Part shown: piece by piece, positions 22,901 to 31,415 of the stretch
Layout: each line of letters begins with the position of its first letter
How positions within the stretch are numbered: position 1 is the stretch's first letter
Virus record (IMG/VR): IMGVR_UViG_3300025168_000043
Coordinates: 32,377-96,376 of that record
Length of the DNA: 64,000 nt
Direction: 5' to 3' (one strand)
Source of the DNA: a virus
Notes under the pieces: model-generated
Told to the model about the DNA's origin: nothing
The model's database searches: none
The model's input: the letters and a program-made list of their open reading frames with translations, nothing else
Program-made: the position numbers and the translations under genes

Positions 22901-23707
22901 GATGACCCGAGGACCAATAAAAACTGGTTTACTGTTCTAGAAAATAAAGGCTTTGATCTAATCAGTTCTTCGCAGTATACAGGTTTGTATTATTTTAACT
23001 ATAACCATATTAATCAAATAGAAGTATTGGTTGGATTTGAAAAAGATAGGAATGAAAATATTCAAGCTTCTGCTCCTATCTATAGAATGCTCACAAAGGA
23101 GGTGTTTGATAGAATATCTGATGCTGGGAGACCATTTGTGTGTCGTCTTCGCCCCGCTACTATACCATATTTTGGAAAAAGTAGAAAGTTGAGTCTGCCA
23201 GAATATAACACAACTTTTATTCTAAGTTCCCGAACGAACCAGAGAGACCTTACTGCTGATGCCGAACTGGTGGAACTACAGGATGAATCTGGTGAGGATT
23301 TTGATTTTGAAACACCGGAAGAATCAATATTCATAAGTCGTTTAACAGAATATGAAGATTTAGATACAACTGGGCGCCGAGTACTTCGAAGGTTAATACG
23401 AAGAAACACTCGGTTATCTGGATTGTTACCAGAATTCACTTCCAACACCTTTATCCAACAACCAAGAAGAATTTCAAGAACTGGCGCTACATTTGGTATC
23501 GAAACAGACCAGACACAAGGCCAAGCACAATCTGGGGTAGTTAGCGAAGCCGTCGCGACCGGTCAAAGAACAAGAACACCCCGTGCTCCAACAGGCGCCA
23601 CGTCTACTACAACACCAGCCCGCGCCCAATCTACCACAACCGCATCACCGAACTCGCCGGCCACAATGTCTTCTCCGTCTACAACTCCATCTGGAGGAGG
23701 TTATTAA
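19934..23707 (+). CDS. Large basic tail-region structural protein, unknown function
   Basis: This 1257-residue protein is rich in Lys and Arg, unlike its acidic neighbours. Residues about 90-150 form a charged helical part (IKERIKQDGD, then KYLKKLKRRSQVIEKNI), and further Lys/Arg-rich stretches occur near 285-320 and 540-555 (RRRRRR-like NRRRRRRAVQ). The last 60 residues are a Thr/Ser/Pro/Ala-rich linker that ends in SGGGY, the same final residues as the gp25-like protein. The stop TAATGG overlaps the next ATG by one base. I recognise no family. It is probably virion-associated by position. Confidence 0.75.
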   Translation: MQIQVDFPSIFNTALPKVYIKKVTLLPNTTPGSRNGVSYDLESDDGLQKNKYGKKKPKKISPRFRDVSPAGRSLEIKTEVTIKERIKQDGDTTWYNNSEFNEFLNLKIVLARTQDAIENLEDGNFTPKYLKKLKRRSQVIEKNISLRKNETPILDQKVESIDGKKVYSTTYEVTFEIPSYRPRNLSVFAATFVDLREYYLHKSPGVKSSRRFFQGTAVSQRVIKAGEVPTGSSIYLLPDKKLWAGPIHYHEPSGFMAGAFHGPQAHPRLEKRKVPNLVVRDFRVLEDIKQSDFLLRPEKKRLNKKLENKRAKGNRIIKKNLYITEPEYAFNEINQLRFIFHLDMYKVIAEKSQFGACFRRADASAKRRIMNNTRIKNLFVLRSRVKQGLSKNEVVTLNDLEQQSLVAQSGESKRNVVQPRRTKKSLNPALEDSEKVVTGGIREIKLGVEGSEGIRTFTVSDFDMSKRTDGLYSYSVDFEIQDGTAIFVNDQRNKLTQAIGTLTEYYGVASRAENTNKTTGLFTEDFIKEMEEIYKIPEFRDVNVPNRRRRRRAVQSSIAKAPWLNAIAVYSDVMRNLTNARQSDIVRASLLLHSLVEPSSGSVTGIEKMLEMLQLAQSKLSFAAIGGKNRSGTPLSKTNIPMIDEVDYNAKTSAFKGKLSKSAIRLTKKFKTVHDSNIQNFVGYDFLNLQRSKNLGLRVITTDQLSQRLSLENQKYFSRNAAAEVLQPPVGDSQTPEDFTRFINLEDAYYSYLTPAVVYHGKKRLKLVGRGRRLWNVSQYDSMITNLVNSSKERDSLSSKKKEVFRGPKTTPYIPSLSPIEYRADYRPNKAKVNMDTYETNVVNASLISKYGVTLTTKKTENIFTIAEDNYYGLEERERKNLRSKKYLGESTLFTNDFLANKFAKMPIDDNQLRDFTSVSTLFVKSNIQSTDGGLSNKKKKTIKLFRPSDERNIIDKELEKYDDKKNPQAKKQRFISKIPNQIKSIFMGDDPRTNKNWFTVLENKGFDLISSSQYTGLYYFNYNHINQIEVLVGFEKDRNENIQASAPIYRMLTKEVFDRISDAGRPFVCRLRPATIPYFGKSRKLSLPEYNTTFILSSRTNQRDLTADAELVELQDESGEDFDFETPEESIFISRLTEYEDLDTTGRRVLRRLIRRNTRLSGLLPEFTSNTFIQQPRRISRTGATFGIETDQTQGQAQSGVVSEAVATGQRTRTPRAPTGATSTTTPARAQSTTTASPNSPATMSSPSTTPSGGGY

Positions 23708-26232
23708 TGGCTAAAAAAACTACAAGATTCGCAAATCCAAGTGTCATGAATACTCAAGATAGATTCCGCGCAATATTTGGCCGTTGGACCCAAAACCAAA
23801 ATGGCATAAATTTTTCTGTACTTGAAAATGATAGCACGGTTAAGCTTGATAAAATATTTGATCCTGTCCCACTAGAGGCGGACATCGCGTCCGGTAACAT
23901 ATCGTTGGCTGATGGCACGGAAAGTTTTACAGATGTTATAACTGGTGCCCCTAGCGACGACGTGGATCCCGGTGTTGCAGTCGCAGAGTTACGAGCAGAG
24001 AATATAGACCGCCCGGCCGGCTCCGTTAGTGGCAGAACAGGCAACCCAATTCCGTTCAACCCATACCCAACGTTAGTACCTACGCATGTACAAACAATAA
24101 GATTGTTGGACACTAGAGATAAAGATGCTACTACTGATCAATCATGGATTGATATTGTTAACAATCTTTTTGATCCTACTATAGTATATGAAGACTTTGT
24201 AACTTCATTTGATGCCCCTATTACAAAAGAAGAAATGTTGAATGTAGAGGGCTCGGCTGCTTCATCCCCGGCTGCAATAAACTATGTATATAACTTTAGT
24301 GACGCTAACTTCGAAAGAATAGCAGCAGTAGTAACTAACCACGTCGTTCTCCCAGATTTATACTCTATGTTTGACGAAAGCACAAAAGTAGGCACCGCAA
24401 AACAAGATGGCACTAGGGATATTGATGTGCTAAAGTCTCCTACCGCGAAACAGTTAAGGCGCAATATAAGAAACAGAAGCCAAAGATTAAGTCTTCAAAA
24501 CAAAATAGTTCCGATTGAAAACATGCCATTGTTAGCAGATTATGAAGGCAGTAAATATTTGTTTCAAATGTATGTGGATATGAATATACCTATTGATAAG
24601 AATAAGAAATTTGCTAAGGTGATGAAAGATAGCACAATGGGAATAGCCTTAACTAGAGACATAGAGGGTGTACCTGATGTGGCATCACAATTAAAATCTG
24701 AACCTTTTATTTTTTCGACGCAAGTTATAGCCAAACGATCAGGGCTGGAAGAAACCAGCGTTTCTGAAATACCAGTTAAAACATTAAATCTTTTAGACTG
24801 GACTTTAATCGACGCGCCATCATATGCTCCGGACGTGGAAACATCATACCCACCACCAAATAATTTTAGTTTTGTTGGCATTAACTCTGGCCAGTCATAT
24901 CTTAATGGGCCACCCGGCTCAAAATCCAACGCGCTAGAACTTACCGGCCTGTATGACCAACTCACAAAGCTTCCAATCGGGTTTAACTCAGTTAGTACAG
25001 CAGTTGCTAATAATGATGCCTTCGCTCTAGCATTAGAGGGTTGCTATGACGGGCTGAAAGATCTTGCAGATGATAATAGGCGAACATTTCAAGATCTAAT
25101 AGATGGCAACGAAGCGTATTCTGAAATGCTTATGTACAAGGTTGAGAAGAGGCTAGGACCGGTTCAGCCAGTATTACAAGATCCAATACAAACATTTCAT
25201 TTTATGAACTCTGCTGAGGTTGAAGAATTTTTGTCAAATGAAAATCAGTTCAAGTTTGTGGACACGCAAGTTAAATACGGCACTGAATACATCTATACAG
25301 TAACTGGGTACAGAGCAGTCATTGGAACTCGCTACCAGTATGGTACTCCAACCACAGTCTCGGACTCGTTTGAGAGTCCAAATAACCGCACTGCTTCAGT
25401 GCCCATCTTTACAACCCCAACGATAAAGCTAATAGAAGTACCTCTCTTGTCATCAACAGGAAGAATATTTGATAATCCTCCATTAAAACCAGAGATTAGA
25501 TTTTTCCCGGTTGTTGATGATAGAAACAGTGTTAAGATGTTTTTTACCACATCTACAGGCCAAGAAGATGTTAAACCTATAGCCTTTAATCAGGAAGAGG
25601 CTAATGAACATGCACAAGTGGCCATCAATCAAAATAGAAATGATGGTAAGCTCACCTTTAAGACTGATGACTCAGCATCGGCTTTCGAGATATACCGAAT
25701 ATCTCAAATCCCAGCTACTATTGATGATTTTGCAGGACAGTTATTTGCAACAGTTCTGACTAGTTCACCGACTAATGTGCCTTTGAACGGTTCGTCAGCG
25801 ACAGCTTTAGTATCTCAGGTTCCAAATCAAAAATATTATTATGTATTTCGGACAGTAGATACACATGGTCATAAATCTAATCCAAGCTCGGTTTTTGAAA
25901 TAGAACTATATAATGATGGAGGGGCAGGATACCCAATCATAAGACATTATGATATGGCCTCACCTGACCCTACAATAACCACCAAATCTGCAAGAAAAAT
26001 AATACAGATTGTTCCAAGGATATCTCAGGCATACCTAAATGAAGAAAGCTCGGGCCTCCGCGATGATGACAATGCATTGCAGCCCGCCGGCGGAAACAGA
26101 AATATAAAACTTGGGACCGAAGAAGAATCATTATTTGGGAAGAAATTTAAGGTGCGACTAACATCTAAATCAACTGGCAAGAAACTTGATTTAAATATAA
26201 ATTTTAAGACAAAACAACTCAAGAGTTCATAG
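23707..26232 (+). CDS. Tail structural protein with fibronectin-III-like parts
   Basis: This 841-residue protein overlaps the previous stop by one base. Residues about 515-550 (FVDTQVKYGTEYIYTVTGYRA) and 690-735 (PNQKYYYVFRTVDTHGHKSNPS) look like the F and G strands of fibronectin type III or related Ig-like domains, which phage tails use as spacers or weak surface binders. The N-terminal 250 residues are unassigned. The C terminus is basic (KFKVRLTSKSTGKKLDL). No catalytic motif is seen. It ends the first co-directional block; a promoter motif follows. Confidence 0.75.
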   Translation: MAKKTTRFANPSVMNTQDRFRAIFGRWTQNQNGINFSVLENDSTVKLDKIFDPVPLEADIASGNISLADGTESFTDVITGAPSDDVDPGVAVAELRAENIDRPAGSVSGRTGNPIPFNPYPTLVPTHVQTIRLLDTRDKDATTDQSWIDIVNNLFDPTIVYEDFVTSFDAPITKEEMLNVEGSAASSPAAINYVYNFSDANFERIAAVVTNHVVLPDLYSMFDESTKVGTAKQDGTRDIDVLKSPTAKQLRRNIRNRSQRLSLQNKIVPIENMPLLADYEGSKYLFQMYVDMNIPIDKNKKFAKVMKDSTMGIALTRDIEGVPDVASQLKSEPFIFSTQVIAKRSGLEETSVSEIPVKTLNLLDWTLIDAPSYAPDVETSYPPPNNFSFVGINSGQSYLNGPPGSKSNALELTGLYDQLTKLPIGFNSVSTAVANNDAFALALEGCYDGLKDLADDNRRTFQDLIDGNEAYSEMLMYKVEKRLGPVQPVLQDPIQTFHFMNSAEVEEFLSNENQFKFVDTQVKYGTEYIYTVTGYRAVIGTRYQYGTPTTVSDSFESPNNRTASVPIFTTPTIKLIEVPLLSSTGRIFDNPPLKPEIRFFPVVDDRNSVKMFFTTSTGQEDVKPIAFNQEEANEHAQVAINQNRNDGKLTFKTDDSASAFEIYRISQIPATIDDFAGQLFATVLTSSPTNVPLNGSSATALVSQVPNQKYYYVFRTVDTHGHKSNPSSVFEIELYNDGGAGYPIIRHYDMASPDPTITTKSARKIIQIVPRISQAYLNEESSGLRDDDNALQPAGGNRNIKLGTEEESLFGKKFKVRLTSKSTGKKLDLNINFKTKQLKSS

Positions 26233-26257
26233 AATGAGAGAAAACCTTTTTAATATA

Positions 26258-26264
26258 CTATTTA
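26258..26264 (+). promoter_or_regulatory. Candidate late promoter motif CTATTTA
   Basis: ATACTATTTATTATG stands in a 59-base gap, 34 bases before the ATG at 26292, with GTAGGAGAGG as the ribosome site between them. It is one of eleven exact intergenic copies. Confidence 0.6.
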
Positions 26265-26291
26265 TTATGATCGCTGTAGGAGAGGAAACGA

Positions 26292-27233
26292 ATGGCTTTT
26301 TTAGATAATTCGGGTGATATTATACTCGACGCTGTATTGACTGATACTGGTCGCATGAGATTGGCTGCGGGAGATGGTAGTTTCAAGATTGTTAAGTTTG
26401 CGCTTGGCGATGATGAAATCAACTACGAACTTTATAACAAAAACAACGCTAGCGGATCTGCTTATTATGATCTTGAGATTTTGCAATCGCCTGTATTGGA
26501 GGCTTTTACTGATAATGCTTCTTCTATGAAGTCTAAGCTTATATCAATCCCAAGAAATAACTTATTATATCTTCCAGTACTAGCTCTTAACGAAGTTTTT
26601 GATACAACAGCAACTGCTAAACACTCTAGTGGGTTCTTCCTCGTCGCAGTTGATTCCGACACACAGACGGAGCTAGAGGCAAACTCCACCGGCACGTCAG
26701 TCGCTGGTGTTCTTTTTGGAGAGGATCCTGCTGCAAATGGTAACCGCGTTCGCGTTGATCAAGGATTAAACACAACTGCCATATCCCCCGGCCGCACAAT
26801 GCCACCAGTTCTACTGGAAACACAATACCAAATCGAGATGGATAACAGGCTTGGCTTCATCGTTAGTCCTCAAATGGCTCAACCAGCCTCAGTGTCTTTT
26901 GTGGATGACGATAATATGGCAACATATTATTTGTCTAGAGGTACTGATGCTGAATATGTACGCAACAATACTGACACTACTAACTCTTCAAATCAAGTTA
27001 TTAAAGGTCCTCGCGGAACTTTTATTGTTTTTAAAGTTAACTCGTCCTTGGAACTAAATACATCTGATTATTTGTTCGATACGATTGGGTCAACAGAAAC
27101 CATTTCAACTTCGAAAACAGCTAGTCAAGAGTTTAAAACCATCAGATCAAATATTAGAATCACTGGAGTTAATACTGGATACCGTATCGACATTCCGGTT
27201 AAATTCTGCAAGAAACATGGATCACCAATCTAA
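26292..27233 (+). CDS. Tail structural protein (second member of the 18853-like pair)
   Basis: This 313-residue protein begins MAFLDNSGDIILDAVLTDTG, then GRMRLAAGDGSFKIVKFALGDDE, a layout also seen at 18853. The middle (residues 60-230) is beta-rich with Thr/Ser/Asn. The C terminus (FKTIRSNIRITG, then YRIDIPVKFCKKH) looks like a closing beta-hairpin. It heads a block of three tail genes behind its own promoter motif, which suggests higher copy number than the neighbours upstream. No family name can be given from reading alone. Confidence 0.75.
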   Translation: MAFLDNSGDIILDAVLTDTGRMRLAAGDGSFKIVKFALGDDEINYELYNKNNASGSAYYDLEILQSPVLEAFTDNASSMKSKLISIPRNNLLYLPVLALNEVFDTTATAKHSSGFFLVAVDSDTQTELEANSTGTSVAGVLFGEDPAANGNRVRVDQGLNTTAISPGRTMPPVLLETQYQIEMDNRLGFIVSPQMAQPASVSFVDDDNMATYYLSRGTDAEYVRNNTDTTNSSNQVIKGPRGTFIVFKVNSSLELNTSDYLFDTIGSTETISTSKTASQEFKTIRSNIRITGVNTGYRIDIPVKFCKKHGSPI

Positions 27234-27249
27234 AGGATAAGGATTAATA

Positions 27250-28386
27250 ATGGCTACGACATTTAAAAACTTTCAGAGCAACGATTTAGCACAAACCAGA
27301 ACCCTTCTCCACGAGGCAATCCCAATCACAGGTTCTATTGTATCGGGTACTTACGCTGAAGATAATATTAAAACTTATGGGCACGGAATGTTTTCTAGTG
27401 TTTATGATTACCCTTTCTTAAGTTCTTCTGCTAACCATATATTTGATACATCTGTTGGGATCTCAGCAGATTCTACAATATTCGCTACACTTACAAGCCA
27501 ACAAGATAAGAAAAAGAATATTTATAATCAAATGGCTCAATATTTGGTGGGATATGATGATACTGGGTCGATTAAGAGATTCACGATTCCGGAGTCTTCC
27601 TCTGCCGGTCTCGCTGCCGGGATAGCCATGAATGATGTTTATTTTATTCCATTCGCTAGACTTCTATCAAAAGACGAGGTAAAGAAAGGTTCGTTTAACT
27701 TTGAAGTTGCAGTTAGTGCTAGTCATGGTCATGGTGGCCAACTATTCCAAGAAAGAATCAAACTGACAGACCACTCTGGGTCTGATGGTTATTATGTTGA
27801 TTCGCCTGCCGGCGAATACGGCATTCTTTATGCTTCAACTTCGATTGGTAATGTATCCTTTGTTAATGGTGAAGATTCAACAACAGGTACGCAACCTCCC
27901 GCTGGCCTTATTTATTATCAAGCCGGAATAGCTGTTGTATCTGGTTCAATCTTTAATACTACTAACTCTGGTGGCTTGTTGCGAAACTTAGACGCTGCCT
28001 ATTCTGTTATAAACGGCTGTGAACTAGGCGCCGGCTTTAGCAGATCGGGATTTGCAGCAGTTACAGCTTCTACTATTGATACTATGAATACCGGATTAAG
28101 AAACAGAATATTTAATATTTCATTCAATAATACAACTGAGCTTAACTCAACAATTTACTTCTGTCGAGCAAGTCACACTGATTTTAACTATAGTTCAAAT
28201 CCAACTTATCTAAGTGGAAGTGAAATCAGGGTGAAAACGCGCCCATCTGATACGCCCGTTGCATACTTTACCTCTATTGGCTTGTACTCCGCAGACAACG
28301 AGTTGCTAGCAGTCGCCAAGTTGTCCGAGCCACTCCGTAAGGATCCCACGAATGAGTTAACACTCCGAGTGAGGCTTGACTACTAG
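27250..28386 (+). CDS. Tail fibre/appendage-like protein, paralogue A
   Basis: This 378-residue protein is rich in Ser, Tyr, Thr and Asn. Its C-terminal 120 residues parallel those of the next gene: an LNSTIYFCRAS strand, then FNYSSNPTYLSGS, and the ending YFTSIGLYSADNELLAVAKL, then LRVRLDY. The pair therefore arose by tandem duplication. The ATG follows GATAAGGATTAATA. Repeated short strands with SGS turns fit an extended fibre or a tail-surface protein. Receptor binding is possible but not shown. Confidence 0.78.
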   Translation: MATTFKNFQSNDLAQTRTLLHEAIPITGSIVSGTYAEDNIKTYGHGMFSSVYDYPFLSSSANHIFDTSVGISADSTIFATLTSQQDKKKNIYNQMAQYLVGYDDTGSIKRFTIPESSSAGLAAGIAMNDVYFIPFARLLSKDEVKKGSFNFEVAVSASHGHGGQLFQERIKLTDHSGSDGYYVDSPAGEYGILYASTSIGNVSFVNGEDSTTGTQPPAGLIYYQAGIAVVSGSIFNTTNSGGLLRNLDAAYSVINGCELGAGFSRSGFAAVTASTIDTMNTGLRNRIFNISFNNTTELNSTIYFCRASHTDFNYSSNPTYLSGSEIRVKTRPSDTPVAYFTSIGLYSADNELLAVAKLSEPLRKDPTNELTLRVRLDY

Positions 28387-28397
28387 GAGGTGCGAGT

Positions 28398-29690
28398 ATG
28401 CCTCTTTATAAGTTTGGGGCCGGGGATGTATTTTACAATCAGTTAAGAACATATCCCAGTAGCTCGTTTTATATATATTCGGGTAGCGTTTATTATCAAA
28501 ACAAGTCAACCGAAGTGGGCTCCACTGTTGCAAACGTCAATGGTGTCCCTATTGGCAACGTGAGCTTGTTTGAGCTTAATGTTGACCGCGCCGCAACCTC
28601 TACTGGCAGAATCATCGGTTTATCCTCATCTGTTGGTACACAAAACGTTGTGGATAACGGAACAATATATCCTTTCATAGAAAAAGGGTTATCCAAAGTA
28701 GGCTTCAAAGGTCTTACAAGAAAACAGTTTATCAACGACTATGCCCAAGGCGACGTTATAACCGGCTCCTATTTTATGTCTTCCAGCATAACAAGAAGAT
28801 TGTATGCCTCAACCGCTGGTTTTAATGATACAAATAAAGACGGTGCTGCCTTGCGAAACAGTCTAGATTTTGCAAAACGATTAGGTCCGCACTATAACTT
28901 CCCATCGGGGTCTTCAGCAATTTTTACTAATGTTATTTATATCCCTTCTATTTTTTACGGATCAGAGATTAAGAAAGGCACTGTAGATCTTAAGTTTTAT
29001 ATCACAGGTACTCTTGTTGCCCACTGCCGAGACTCAAGATATGACGGCGCCCTTATTATGCAAGGAGATGCTGATTCTGCTCACTCCACACGCGCAACTG
29101 ATGGTTTGACAGTTGGGTGCGTACTATATAACGAAGGCGCAATAATATTGACCAGTTCCGCCCGTATTTCGGATTTAGCATCTAGTCCAAATATTAAAGC
29201 ATATTCTAATAGAACAAACACCACAACGTCAGATGCAGGTGGAAAATATACTTGGGAGCATTTTGGCCTTGGCTTACCCCAAGGTAATGACACATCATTA
29301 GAGCGCCTAACTACGCAAGCCTTTTTACAAAGCGCATCCTTTGGTTTAGAGTTCGCAGGCACCCACAAAATCCCAACCGTCACAATGCTTGCCAATGCAA
29401 ACCGAGGCGAGCTAAACTATACAAATAATCCAACGTATATTGAGTTCGGCCAAACAACTTACAACCCAGTAACAAGTTCTACATTCTTTGGCGAACAGCA
29501 GTTGAATATCAAGAATATTCACTCTTCTTCCTATTCGGATCCTACTGGAAGCCTAAAGAAAACCACATATATTACAAAGATTGGTATTTACGATGATAAG
29601 AAAAAACTTATTGGTATTGCATCTGTTGCCAAGCCTGTCAAGAAAACTGAAGATAGAGACTTGACATTTAAAATAAAACTTGACATCTAA
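28398..29690 (+). CDS. Tail fibre/appendage-like protein, paralogue B
   Basis: This 430-residue protein repeats the plan of the gene before it: ELNYTNNPTYIEFG matches FNYSSNPTYLSGS, and the end YITKIGIYDDKKKLIGIASV, then FKIKLDI, matches the end of paralogue A. Similarity is weaker in the N-terminal half, as expected if that half anchors or binds differently. A strong AGGAGGTG ribosome site lies 11 bases upstream of the start. The last codons overlap the -35 box of the next promoter. A tail-surface role is inferred. Confidence 0.78.
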   Translation: MPLYKFGAGDVFYNQLRTYPSSSFYIYSGSVYYQNKSTEVGSTVANVNGVPIGNVSLFELNVDRAATSTGRIIGLSSSVGTQNVVDNGTIYPFIEKGLSKVGFKGLTRKQFINDYAQGDVITGSYFMSSSITRRLYASTAGFNDTNKDGAALRNSLDFAKRLGPHYNFPSGSSAIFTNVIYIPSIFYGSEIKKGTVDLKFYITGTLVAHCRDSRYDGALIMQGDADSAHSTRATDGLTVGCVLYNEGAIILTSSARISDLASSPNIKAYSNRTNTTTSDAGGKYTWEHFGLGLPQGNDTSLERLTTQAFLQSASFGLEFAGTHKIPTVTMLANANRGELNYTNNPTYIEFGQTTYNPVTSSTFFGEQQLNIKNIHSSSYSDPTGSLKKTTYITKIGIYDDKKKLIGIASVAKPVKKTEDRDLTFKIKLDI

Positions 29691-29708
29691 ATATAATCGT
29701 GTTATAAT
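29680..29708 (+). promoter_or_regulatory. Consensus sigma-70 promoter (early type)
   Basis: TTGACA at 29680-29685 and TATAAT at 29703-29708 are both perfect, with an exact 17-base spacer. The -35 box lies inside the end of the fibre gene. The ATG of the next gene begins only six bases after the -10 box, where transcription should start, so the message is predicted to be leaderless or nearly so. The stretch GTGTTATAATA is shared with the promoter at 51097. Confidence 0.85.
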
Positions 29709-29713
29709 ATAGT

Positions 29714-30241
29714 ATGATACTTGGTTTAGACATTTCCACAAGCATTACTGGATACACTCTCCTAGACGGAGATAAGATAATCCTTAATGGTGCTTGGGAC
29801 ACAAGAAAATACAAAGACTTTTTTAAAAAGGTCGTTCATGTTAGGGACGGCCTTGAAATTATAAGGAAAGAATATGGAACACGGATTACAGCAGTTTACA
29901 TCGAGCAGTCGCTCCAATCATTCAGGTCAGGGTTTTCGTCTGCAAAAACTCTCTCCACTCTTTCTCGTTTTAATGGCATCGTCTCTTGGTTGGTTTTTGA
30001 TCAATACAAAATCACGCCTGAATACCTCGCGGCTACGTCTGCCAGAAAACTTTGTGGCATCAAAGTTCCCCGAGGACAAAAGGCAAAACAAGTTGTTTTA
30101 AACTTTTTGGTTGACAACGAGCCTGCTTTCGTGTTAGAATATACTCGTAACGGTAATCCTAAGCCCGAGTGCTACGATAAAGCAGACTCAATAGTGATTG
30201 CCAAGGCGGGGGCCATATGCGAGCAGAAAAACTCAAAATAA
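29714..30241 (+). CDS. RuvC-like Holliday junction resolvase
   Basis: This 175-residue protein has the RNase H-like fold of RuvC: ILGLDISTSITGY with catalytic Asp6, VYIEQSL with Glu64, and YDKADS with Asp155 and Asp158, spaced as in bacterial RuvC (173 residues in E. coli). RuvC enzymes cut four-way DNA junctions; in a phage this resolves branched replicative DNA before packaging, the role that endonuclease VII has in T4. The start is set by the first beta strand beginning at residue 2, which leaves no room for a later ATG. The end overlaps the primase gene by 25 bases, so the two are coupled. Confidence 0.85.
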   Translation: MILGLDISTSITGYTLLDGDKIILNGAWDTRKYKDFFKKVVHVRDGLEIIRKEYGTRITAVYIEQSLQSFRSGFSSAKTLSTLSRFNGIVSWLVFDQYKITPEYLAATSARKLCGIKVPRGQKAKQVVLNFLVDNEPAFVLEYTRNGNPKPECYDKADSIVIAKAGAICEQKNSK

Positions 30242-31146
30242 TAAAGAATGTTCTTGGACGAGGTTACCAGTCTGGTGATGAACACCTATTCGGCTGTCCG
30301 TTCTGTGGTCATCATAAGAAGAAGATGTCCGTTAATGTGGACAAATCTGTGTTCAAGTGTTGGATTTGTGACAAGTCAGGCCGTGATCTAGGCTACATTG
30401 TCCGCAAGTTTGGAACCAGAGAAGATCGTGACGAATGGTCCAAGTATGACGACCGTGTTGAGATCACAGATTTTGACTTCTTATTTGCGGAGCCTGAAGC
30501 CCCTTCTGAGCAACGCGTTGATTTACCCGAGCAGTTAGTCAGCTTAACGGGCAAGACGCCTTCTGTGGCCTCACAGATAGCTTTAAACTACTTATCAAAG
30601 CGTGGGATCACAAGAGACGACATCCTCAAATGGAAAATCGGTTATTGTCCTGACGGAGAGTATGCTGGTCGTGTGGTGGTGCCATCGTTTAACGAGAACG
30701 GCTATGCAAACTATTTTATTGCACGCTCATACGGCCAAGCTTGGCCAAGATACAAGAACCCACCTGCCTCCCGTGACATTATTTTCAATGAACTGTATGT
30801 AAATTGGGACGAGGACATAATTATAGTAGAGGGCGTCTTTGATGCCATAAAGGCTGGTAATGCAATTCCTCTTCTTGGATCAACGCTTCGCGAGAACTCT
30901 GCTCTTTTTCAAACCATTGTTAAAAGTGGGAATAGGGTGTTTCTGGCTTTGGATGAAGATGCATCCAAAAAAGCACGCAGCATTGCTCGCTTATTACTCA
31001 AGTATGGGGTAGAAGTTGGCCAGATAGATACATCTGGTGTCGAGGATGTCGGAGAGATGTCAAAAGAAGAATTTAAGCACAGGAAAAACAACGCGGCGAT
31101 TATAGAGAAAGACAACTATTTATTGCAAAGGCTTTTTGCCGTTTAA
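30217..31146 (+). CDS. DNA primase (zinc finger plus TOPRIM)
   Basis: This 309-residue protein has an N-terminal zinc finger with Cys27, Cys30, Cys48 and Cys51 (CPFC and CWIC), as in CHC2-type primases. The centre has the RNA polymerase core, and a TOPRIM fold follows with EGVFDAI at about residue 207 and LALDEDAS at about 243, which bind the metal ions. It makes RNA primers for lagging-strand synthesis. No helicase domain is attached, so a separate helicase should exist elsewhere in the genome. T4 gp61 (342 residues) is the functional analogue. It shares the sigma-70 transcript with the RuvC-like gene. Confidence 0.88.
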   Translation: MRAEKLKIIKNVLGRGYQSGDEHLFGCPFCGHHKKKMSVNVDKSVFKCWICDKSGRDLGYIVRKFGTREDRDEWSKYDDRVEITDFDFLFAEPEAPSEQRVDLPEQLVSLTGKTPSVASQIALNYLSKRGITRDDILKWKIGYCPDGEYAGRVVVPSFNENGYANYFIARSYGQAWPRYKNPPASRDIIFNELYVNWDEDIIIVEGVFDAIKAGNAIPLLGSTLRENSALFQTIVKSGNRVFLALDEDASKKARSIARLLLKYGVEVGQIDTSGVEDVGEMSKEEFKHRKNNAAIIEKDNYLLQRLFAV

Positions 31147-31158
31147 AGGAATAATGTT

Positions 31159-31413
31159 ATGAAAGTGACTCGGAAACAACTAAAACAGATTATCAAGGAA
31201 GAGTTAGAAGCTTCATTGGTGCAAGAAGCAGAAGGTGAGACGCCTCAAGATGTGGCTGATCGGCTCAAGAATATACCCGCCAGCTTTAGAATGAGTGTCC
31301 TAAACGACTTCCGCAACATGGCTGATGGTGACACAGAGATGGCAGAGTTCTATCCTCACGTTAAAGATCTTGCTGCTTTCGGCAAAGAAGTGCTACGATT
31401 GTTGGGCGCGTAA
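31159..31413 (+). CDS. Small protein with capsid-targeting-like N terminus (1 of 6)
   Basis: This 84-residue protein begins MKVTRKQLKQIIKEEL, with Ile12-Lys13-Glu14 in the [L/I]-x-E form cut by T4-type prohead proteases. The rest is helical and acidic, with no enzyme motif. It is the first of six consecutive genes with such a start, and it follows the primase after 12 bases. I infer an internal head protein carried into the capsid and trimmed by the protease encoded at 45646. The remaining body is too short to suggest a function. Confidence 0.75.
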   Translation: MKVTRKQLKQIIKEELEASLVQEAEGETPQDVADRLKNIPASFRMSVLNDFRNMADGDTEMAEFYPHVKDLAAFGKEVLRLLGA

Positions 31414-31415
31414 AG

